Shown: positions 58,605 through 64,000 of the stretch, one piece after another
Layout: every line of letters starts with the position of its first letter
How positions within the stretch are numbered: the stretch's first letter is position 1
From: Lentibacter algarum
GTDB taxonomy: Bacteria > Pseudomonadota > Alphaproteobacteria > Rhodobacterales > Rhodobacteraceae
Reading direction: 5' to 3'
Assembly (NCBI RefSeq): GCF_018860975.1
Contig: NZ_JAHKQI010000003.1
Span: 200,854-264,853 of the forward strand
Length of the DNA stretch: 64,000 nt
Position numbers and translations under genes: made by a program
The notes under the pieces: model-generated
Database searches by the model: none
Told to the model about the DNA's origin: nothing
The model's input: the letters and a program-made list of their open reading frames with translations, nothing else

Positions 58605-59690
58605 TTACCTCATACTCTCGGGGTTGAACTTCATTTCAATCGAACGCCATTGCTCGAACTTCTCATCCGGCAGGTCATACCCGCTGGCGCCACATCGGAT
58701 GATCGCCCGGCGCGCGGCACTATAGGCTTTGTTGGCGGCCGCATCCGAGCCGCCGGAACTGCTGAGCAGTTTGATCGAAGGAACCACAGGCTTTCCGTCT
58801 CGTGTCATATCCATAGCAACGATGATGGTAACGGCCATCGCTTCAGAAGAAAGAGCGCCGAGGTTCCAACAGCGGGAAACCGCCAGTTTCAGCCCTTCGC
58901 GCTCGCCGCCTGTCAACGGTGGGCCCGAGGGGGCAGCTGGTGTCGGCTCTTCAGAGCTTTCGCCCAAAGCTTCGGCAAGAGCGCCAGCGACAGCATCTTC
59001 AGTGCTTGGCGTTTCAGCGGGCTCTGTGGCTGCAGCACGCCTTGGCCGCGTTTTCGGGCGCACAGATGTCGCCGGAGCAGCAAAGCTGTCATCTTTGGCT
59101 TCGGGGTCAATCTCGGTAGTCGCCTCTTCAGGCTGTGCTGCGTCGGTCGGCTCGGCAGGTGTTTCACTCGGCGCATCTTCTACACGGTCAACTTCAGGCG
59201 TGTCCGCAGGCTGCACATCTGGTTCCGCAGGTGTGGCGACAGGCTCCGGAGCGATACGCTCAACAGGCTTAATGCGTGGGCGCACTGATCGCTCAGGCAC
59301 CAGAAGTGCGAGGTTTTCACTCGGCGGCACGATCTCGGAAGGAGCTGGCTCAACTTCCGTTGGCGCAGGCTCCGAAGTATCAATCTGCGGTGCGTCATCA
59401 GGTTCAGGTTGCGGTACATCAGGCACTTCTGCCGTGGGTGTTGTGTCTTCGGCGGGTGTGGTTGTCTCGGCAGGTGTTTCCGTCGGAGTTTGCGGTGTTT
59501 CAACATCCGTCTCGACACTGGGTGCCGCGGTAGAGGCTGCATTCATCGCGGCCTCGTATGCCTCAGTGCTGACAACAGACACCGAAGTTACATCAAAAGG
59601 CAGCGGCTCTGAGTTCCACCTGCCGCCAAGCAACAGAATACAAATCAGGCCCGCGTGGCCTGCAAGTGATATGTATTGACCGGTGTTCAC
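58605..59690 (-). CDS. tolA: Tol-Pal energy transducer TolA
   Basis: TolA spans the periplasm and passes TolQR energy to Pal/TolB. The 361-residue protein has one N-terminal membrane helix (SLAGHAGLICILLLGG), a long Thr/Pro/Glu-rich central domain (about 55-265) and a TonB/TolA C-terminal domain containing LKLAVSRCWNLGALSSEAM and FNPESMR. The centre is low-complexity rather than the Ala/Lys helix of E. coli. The start is GTG 59690. It is four bases before tolB. Confidence 0.92.
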   Translation of the reverse strand: MNTGQYISLAGHAGLICILLLGGRWNSEPLPFDVTSVSVVSTEAYEAAMNAASTAAPSVETDVETPQTPTETPAETTTPAEDTTPTAEVPDVPQPEPDDAPQIDTSEPAPTEVEPAPSEIVPPSENLALLVPERSVRPRIKPVERIAPEPVATPAEPDVQPADTPEVDRVEDAPSETPAEPTDAAQPEEATTEIDPEAKDDSFAAPATSVRPKTRPRRAAATEPAETPSTEDAVAGALAEALGESSEEPTPAAPSGPPLTGGEREGLKLAVSRCWNLGALSSEAMAVTIIVAMDMTRDGKPVVPSIKLLSSSGGSDAAANKAYSAARRAIIRCGASGYDLPDEKFEQWRSIEMKFNPESMR

Positions 59691-59702
59691 CGCCGCGCCC
59701 TG

Positions 59703-60176
59703 TTAGTTCTCGCCGTCAAGGCTTGGGCCGCCGGATTCTGTCACCAGCCCGATGTTTGAAAACCCTGCGCGGTTGAGCGCACCCATGACTTGCACGACTT
59801 CGGCATAGGGCACCGCCCCGTCAGCCCGCAGAAAAATGCGATCATCCGCCCGCTCGGCCGCGATTGCCCGCAACTTGCCGATCAGGTCATCACGCGCAAC
59901 TTCGCTCTCCTGCACCATAACGATGCCTTCGGCCGTGACTGTCACCGTCAGCGGCTCTTCAGCCTCGGCAGGTAACGCATTGGCCGCAGTCTTGGGCAAC
60001 TCGACAGGCACGCCAACAGTCAGCAAAGGCGCCGCCACCATAAAGATGATCAGGAGCACCAACATCACGTCGACAAAAGGTGTGACGTTGATCTCGGCCA
60101 TAGGCCGTGAACGCCCGCGAGCGCGGCGACGACGGCTGCCAGAGCCGGTGTCTTTTTGAACAACTCCAGCTCCCAT
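59703..60176 (-). CDS. tolR: Tol-Pal system protein TolR (ExbD family)
   Basis: TolR forms the ion channel with TolQ. The 157-residue protein has one membrane helix after PMAEINVTPFVDVMLVLLIIFMV, with the functional Asp of VDVMLVLLIIF, and a periplasmic domain containing PVELPKTAA and LRADGAVPYAEVVQVMGAL. It follows tolQ after one base. Confidence 0.96.
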   Translation of the reverse strand: MGAGVVQKDTGSGSRRRRARGRSRPMAEINVTPFVDVMLVLLIIFMVAAPLLTVGVPVELPKTAANALPAEAEEPLTVTVTAEGIVMVQESEVARDDLIGKLRAIAAERADDRIFLRADGAVPYAEVVQVMGALNRAGFSNIGLVTESGGPSLDGEN

Positions 60177-60177
60177 A

Positions 60178-60873
60178 TCAACTGTCCAGCTGGCGGCTCA
60201 GGATCGTCGAAAATTCGTCAGCAAAGGCTTCGTAGCCTGCCACGATCCGGTCGCTATCAGCGCTGAGTTTGTTGTAAAAGATAACCGCGGGAATCGCCGC
60301 CAAAAGGCCAAGCCCCGTTGCCAGCAAAGCTTCGGCAATGCCCGGAGCAACAACCGCGAGGTTGGTGTTTTGCTGCTCTGCGATCTCGATGAAAGCATTC
60401 ATGATGCCGATCACGGTTCCAAACAGCCCGATAAACGGCGCGGTTGAACCAACAGTCGCGAGCACTTGCAAACCTCTTTGCAGCCCCTCAGCCTCTTTAG
60501 CGATAGCGACATCCATCGTTCGATCAATCCGCGAATGCGCGCCTGCAATAAGTCCGCCATCTTGCCGGTGCGAGCGTCGCCATTCTGTCATACCGCTGGC
60601 AAATATCCGTTGGCTTTGGCCGCTTGGGTCAGGCCCGATCTGGTCATAAAGCGCATCAAGCGGCTCACCTGACCAGAACGCGTGATCAAAAGTCTCAGCT
60701 TCAGACTGCGCCTTGCGGTAATTGATGATTTTCTGAATGATAATCGACCACGACCAGCCGGAGGCCACGATCAACATGATCATTACGATTTTTACGGTAA
60801 GGGTTGCGCGTGCAAAAAGTGCCCACAAGGAGAAATCAATCTCCTGCGCAATCGCCAGAGTCTCTGCTTCCAT
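60178..60873 (-). CDS. tolQ: Tol-Pal system protein TolQ (ExbB family)
   Basis: TolQ is the three-helix motor protein of Tol-Pal. The 231-residue protein has helices near 20-40, 135-155 and 170-190, with the conserved ATVGSTAPFIGLFGTVIGIMNAF and ALLATGLGLLAAIPAVIFYN segments. The start is taken as ATG 60873 (MEAETLAIAQEIDF), with AGCAGG upstream; a longer reading from 60918 is less likely. Confidence 0.95.
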   Translation of the reverse strand: MEAETLAIAQEIDFSLWALFARATLTVKIVMIMLIVASGWSWSIIIQKIINYRKAQSEAETFDHAFWSGEPLDALYDQIGPDPSGQSQRIFASGMTEWRRSHRQDGGLIAGAHSRIDRTMDVAIAKEAEGLQRGLQVLATVGSTAPFIGLFGTVIGIMNAFIEIAEQQNTNLAVVAPGIAEALLATGLGLLAAIPAVIFYNKLSADSDRIVAGYEAFADEFSTILSRQLDS

Positions 60874-60969
60874 TATGCCTGCTCTCAAGTTACGGCTTTT
60901 CGCCATTATTGAGAGCAAATTAGCCTATTCCTTTACAGAAAGCTATCCCAAGTCGCAGTTAAGCCTGTT

Positions 60970-61359
60970 TCAATGCACCATCTGGCGAATATTCGCCGGA
61001 AGTCGCGTGGGTTGGCCATCGAGACTCATGCAAACAACGGTGACAAGCGCATGAAACAACACGTCTTCACCGCGCTTAACCCATTGCTCCATAACCATTC
61101 TTACACCGGTTACCGATTTTACAGCAGTCTGCACCAGCAATTCATCGTCGAGCTTTCCTGATCCGAGATAATCCGCCTCAACGCGGCGCACGGCAAAAAC
61201 AATGCCATCACGGTCCTTCATCACATTCTGGTCAAGTCCGATCTCGCGCACCCACTCCGAGCGCCCGCGTTCGATGTAGCGCAGATAGTTGGCGTAATAG
61301 ACGATGCCCGCCATGTCAGTGTCTTCATAGTAAACACGCACCGGGAGTTCGTAGATCAT
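60970..61359 (-). CDS. ybgC: Tol-Pal-associated acyl-CoA thioesterase YbgC
   Basis: YbgC is a hot-dog fold thioesterase in the tol cluster, linked to membrane-lipid or acyl carrier metabolism. The 129-residue protein has YYEDTDMAGIVYYANYLRYIERGRSEW with the catalytic Asp15. It lies between the uncharacterised 216-residue gene and tolQ, on the same strand. Confidence 0.95.
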   Translation of the reverse strand: MIYELPVRVYYEDTDMAGIVYYANYLRYIERGRSEWVREIGLDQNVMKDRDGIVFAVRRVEADYLGSGKLDDELLVQTAVKSVTGVRMVMEQWVKRGEDVLFHALVTVVCMSLDGQPTRLPANIRQMVH

Positions 61360-61370
61360 CAGCTTGGCCT

Positions 61371-62021
61371 CTAAGTGTTGTCAGCCAAAACTATGCTAGC
61401 CCGCGCGCAAAGCCGCAAGGCAAAGCTTTTGTCTTGGTCGATGTCTGGCAGCGTTTTGTCATATGCTGCTTTCAATACTGCCGCGATGTCAGGCCGCAAC
61501 ACATGTGCTCCGTTGGGCAGCCGTGCCAGCGGGGAGCGCGTCGCGAAGGCAGACTGTGACCACAGCAGCGAAGTCTGCACCACCTCACTCAGCGCAAGGC
61601 TTTCAGCAGGCATTTCTGCCAAAACCTTTGTCACCCTGATAAAGCTGAACGCAGCTTTGATTGCCCCGGCCTCGTCAAACCTAAAGAAACGATATTGCTG
61701 CGCGTCCTGCGCCTTGAGCCGTCCGACAAGCTCGTTTAGGTCTGGCACCAACTTATCAAGGTCTGATACCTCAAGCAGTTCGTCCCACTCGCGAAAGAAG
61801 AAGACCATGAGATTGGAGCCGAGTTCGGCATCAGTTTCGGCCAATGGATGCTGCGTGAGCACCGACATCGCCTCAAGCGCGCCTTTGACAACGCTCACCG
61901 TCGCATCATCAACACCAAACACGATCGGAGCGATCGGCCTGCCCCAACGGGCAAACAAAAAGTTACCCTCAGCGCGTGTGAACAGCGTTTCGATATCGTC
62001 AGGTCTGAGTAAATCTGTCAT
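61371..62021 (-). CDS. conserved hypothetical protein between ruvB and ybgC
   Basis: This 216-residue protein is not a family I can name. It has no signal peptide or membrane segment. Visible features are a hydrophobic N-terminal domain (RWGRPIAPIVFGVDDATVSVVKG), Trp- and Phe-rich MVFFFREWDELLEVSDLD, and a helical C-terminal half. It sits between ruvB and ybgC, eleven bases before ybgC, so it is likely co-expressed with the recombination and Tol genes. Homologues in the same place are expected in other Rhodobacterales. Confidence 0.8.
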   Translation of the reverse strand: MTDLLRPDDIETLFTRAEGNFLFARWGRPIAPIVFGVDDATVSVVKGALEAMSVLTQHPLAETDAELGSNLMVFFFREWDELLEVSDLDKLVPDLNELVGRLKAQDAQQYRFFRFDEAGAIKAAFSFIRVTKVLAEMPAESLALSEVVQTSLLWSQSAFATRSPLARLPNGAHVLRPDIAAVLKAAYDKTLPDIDQDKSFALRLCARASIVLADNT

Positions 62022-62046
62022 GCCCGCGCTTCTAGCCGCTCAGCGC

Positions 62047-63066
62047 CTACTCGAAAAGATCATTTCTCGACTTCGGCGGTGTCAGCCCCAAGTGCTCCCA
62101 GCCCTTATGTGCCAGCATCCGCCCGCGCGGGGTGCGTTGCAGCAAGCCCCGTTGCAGCAAAAACGGCTCGATCACTTCTTCCAGCGCGTCGCGGCTTTCG
62201 CTCAGCGCAGCGGCGATGGTTTCAATGCCGACAGGCCCACCGGCATAGTTTTCAGCGATCAGGTTAAGATAGCGCCTGTCAGCCCCGTCAAGGCCGAGCG
62301 CATCAACGCCGAGGCGCAACAACGCCTTATCGGCAAGCTCCTGTGTGATAACGCCGTCGCCCTCCACAAGCGCAAAATCAACGACCCGTCGCAGCAAACG
62401 CCCCGCAATCCGCGGCGTCCCTCGCGAGCGCTTGGCAATCTCTTGCGCGCCGGCCTTGTCAGCCTTGATCTCAAGTTTTTGCGCATTGCCGCTGACAATC
62501 GTCTCAAGCTCTTCCACCGAATAAAACTGCAAGCGTGTCGGAATGCCAAAGCGGTCGCGCAGCGGCGTTGTCAGTAAGCCCAGCCGCGTGGTCGCACCGA
62601 CAAGTGTAAAAGGCTGCAACTCAATGCGCACTGTGCGCGCGGCTGGCCCCTCGCCGATCACCAAATCAAGCTCGAAATCTTCCAATGCAGGGTAAAGCAC
62701 TTCTTCGACCACAGGGTTCAACCGATGAATTTCATCAATAAACAACACATCATGGGCTTCAAGGTTGGTCAGAATAGCCGCCAAGTCGCCTGCCTTGGCC
62801 AGAACCGGCCCGCTGGTCATCCGAAAGCCGACACCAAGCTCTTTCGCGATAATCTGCGCCAGTGTGGTTTTACCCAAACCGGGCGGCCCGTGAAACAAAG
62901 TGTGGTCCATCGCGTCTTTACGCATCTTGGCGCTTTCGATGAACACCTTGAGGTTTGCCCGCGCCTCGGCTTGGCCAACAAACTCATTTAGGCTCTGAGG
63001 CCGCAAAGCGCGCTCAAGATCAGTTGGTTGGCTCTCGGGGCTTAGCATCGGCTCACGTTCATTCAT
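62047..63066 (-). CDS. ruvB: Holliday junction branch migration helicase RuvB
   Basis: RuvB is the AAA+ motor that drives branch migration with RuvA. The 339-residue protein shows Walker [14 protein letters not shown], Walker [30 protein letters not shown] and a C-terminal winged helix with [17 protein letters not shown]. It starts four bases after the ruvA stop. Confidence 0.98.
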   Translation of the reverse strand: MNEREPMLSPESQPTDLERALRPQSLNEFVGQAEARANLKVFIESAKMRKDAMDHTLFHGPPGLGKTTLAQIIAKELGVGFRMTSGPVLAKAGDLAAILTNLEAHDVLFIDEIHRLNPVVEEVLYPALEDFELDLVIGEGPAARTVRIELQPFTLVGATTRLGLLTTPLRDRFGIPTRLQFYSVEELETIVSGNAQKLEIKADKAGAQEIAKRSRGTPRIAGRLLRRVVDFALVEGDGVITQELADKALLRLGVDALGLDGADRRYLNLIAENYAGGPVGIETIAAALSESRDALEEVIEPFLLQRGLLQRTPRGRMLAHKGWEHLGLTPPKSRNDLFE

Positions 63067-63070
63067 GCTG

Positions 63071-63724
63071 TTACCCTTTCGGCGCCATCAGCTTCAACGC
63101 AGCCCTGATCAAGGCCGAAGTGTCATCGCCCGCGCCTTCGTTCTGGGCCTGCGCCACAGCCGCAGCCGCCTCGCCTGGGGCATAACCAAGGTTGGTCAGC
63201 GCCGAGAGTGCCTCAGATTGCGCAGCTCCGCCAGCAACAGGCTTGCTCGGCACAGGCGTAATATCTTCCAAAACGCTATCGTCATCGGGCGCCGCAGCTT
63301 CGCCACCAACCAACGCCATCACCGTAGGAGCTTTATCCTTCAGATCAAGCACCACCCGTTGCGCCGTTTTGGGGCCGATACCCTTGGCAGCCTTCACAGC
63401 GTTCCAGTCGCCCAGCGCAATCGCGCGGCTCACGTTCTCGGCTCCTAATGTGCCCAAAATCGCCAGTGACGCCTTCGCGCCAACGCCTTGCACAGACATC
63501 AGCAATCTGTGCCATTCCTTCTCGACCAGCGAGGTAAAGCCAAACAGCTGCAAATTGTCTTCGCGCACCAGCAAATCGGTATAGAGCGCCACAGCCTCGC
63601 CCGCACGAGGCAAAGCTTGCATTGTGCGCTCCGAACAATAGACAAGGTAACCCACGCCTTTGACATCAATCAGCACATGGTCATCAGATCGGTAATCAAT
63701 CCGCCCGGCTATCTTTCCGATCAT
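63071..63724 (-). CDS. ruvA: Holliday junction branch migration protein RuvA
   Basis: RuvA binds four-way junctions and loads RuvB. The 217-residue protein has the N-terminal OB fold ([31 protein letters not shown]), helix-hairpin-helix motifs in [13 protein letters not shown] and [19 protein letters not shown], and the C-terminal RuvB-binding domain from about 165 ([19 protein letters not shown]). It starts three bases after ruvC. Confidence 0.98.
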   Translation of the reverse strand: MIGKIAGRIDYRSDDHVLIDVKGVGYLVYCSERTMQALPRAGEAVALYTDLLVREDNLQLFGFTSLVEKEWHRLLMSVQGVGAKASLAILGTLGAENVSRAIALGDWNAVKAAKGIGPKTAQRVVLDLKDKAPTVMALVGGEAAAPDDDSVLEDITPVPSKPVAGGAAQSEALSALTNLGYAPGEAAAAVAQAQNEGAGDDTSALIRAALKLMAPKG

Positions 63725-63727
63725 TCG

Positions 63728-64000
63728 CTAGCTTCCTGTCTTTTGCAGCAATAACTGGTTATACTTGTGGTGGTGCGCGTGGCAAATCGCAATCGCCAAA
63801 GCGTCGGCCGCATCGGCACTCGTGACATCCGCGCCGGGCAGTTGCATCTTCACCATGTGCTTTATTTGCTCTTTGCTTGCATGACCCACTCCAACAACCG
63901 TTTTCTTAACCTTGTTGGGTGCGTACTCGCCAACACGCAACCCGAACTGCGCGGGAACCAGCAGTGCAATGCCTCTGGCTTGTCCGAGCTTCAGAGTGCC
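63728..64000 (-). CDS. ruvC: Holliday junction resolvase RuvC (5' part outside the window)
   Basis: RuvC cuts Holliday junctions. Only the last 90 codons are seen, open to the window edge. [41 protein letters not shown] and the C-terminal acidic motif [18 protein letters not shown], with the final catalytic Asp, are characteristic. The order ruvC-ruvA-ruvB is the normal bacterial arrangement. Confidence 0.96.
   Translation of the reverse strand, partial: GTLKLGQARGIALLVPAQFGLRVGEYAPNKVKKTVVGVGHASKEQIKHMVKMQLPGADVTSADAADALAIAICHAHHHKYNQLLLQKTGS

Noticed and set aside
58729-59679. Plus-strand Ser/Gly/Val-rich open frame of 316 codons over tolA
   Set aside because: It is the complement of the low-complexity tolA centre; Ser/Gly-rich repeats arise from reading Thr/Pro/Glu codons backwards.
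61375-62577. Plus-strand open frame of 400 codons over the 216-residue gene and ruvB
   Set aside because: Antisense to RuvB and to its neighbour, with no recognisable domain.

Overview
This 64 kb window is a stretch of chromosome from an alphaproteobacterium, most likely a marine member of the Rhodobacterales (Roseobacter group). The grounds are the combination of an archaeal-style four-cysteine MetG, an F1-only ATP synthase operon (atpHAGDC) followed by an H-type lectin gene, the ruvCAB-ybgC-tolQRAB-pal-cpoB-tilS-ftsH order, UPF0314, DUF1178 and DUF2161 proteins, and a full HrcA/CIRCE-controlled groESL. The DNA is moderately GC rich and densely coded, with many ATGA, GTGA and TGATG overlaps between genes. 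I see no prophage, insertion sequence, CRISPR array or rRNA; one tRNA (Glu, TTC) is present.

Layout. 0-10 kb: homoserine dehydrogenase, RecJ, tRNA-Glu, a coupled redox operon msrB-msrA-selO, a PhyH dioxygenase, a coupled Nudix-DUF1178-SDR trio, and aspartate kinase. 10-17 kb: the nitrogen-PTS enzyme I (ptsP), EcsC, acetyltransferase, flavin reductase, an MFS exporter and metG. 17-22 kb: a homoprotocatechuate meta-cleavage operon hpaF-E-D-cupin-G-H, preceded by an 18-bp perfect palindrome that looks like its operator. 22-26 kb: a stand-alone PhnM-like gene coupled to a secreted lipase-like protein, a Nudix gene, an EamA permease and an acetyltransferase. 26-28 kb: groESL with CIRCE, promoter and terminator.

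28-41 kb holds mixed housekeeping and conserved hypothetical genes: TraB/GumN, alpha/beta hydrolases, UPF0314, a small lipoprotein, a DUF2161 nuclease-fold protein, manganese pyrophosphatase, an SGNH hydrolase, a HAD phosphatase, a MaoC hydratase, ribF, a UPF0260 protein, threonine aldolase, a DsbA-fold isomerase and prs. 41-47 kb is the H-type lectin gene and atpCDGAH on the minus strand. 47-52 kb has a methyltransferase, gloB, clpA, an M23 peptidase and a Tam-like methyltransferase. 52-64 kb is one long minus-strand run from ruvC (cut by the window end) through ruvAB, the Tol-Pal envelope complex, tilS and ftsH.

The window is mainly core metabolism, and I found no wholly new multi-gene system. 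The items most worth a second look are the msrBA-selO operon, a 12-bp-period repeat found at both 1-37 and 38546-38582, paired GC-rich hairpins ahead of metG, the hpa palindrome, the lectin gene after the ATP synthase terminator, and a possible plus-strand small RNA upstream of atpH.
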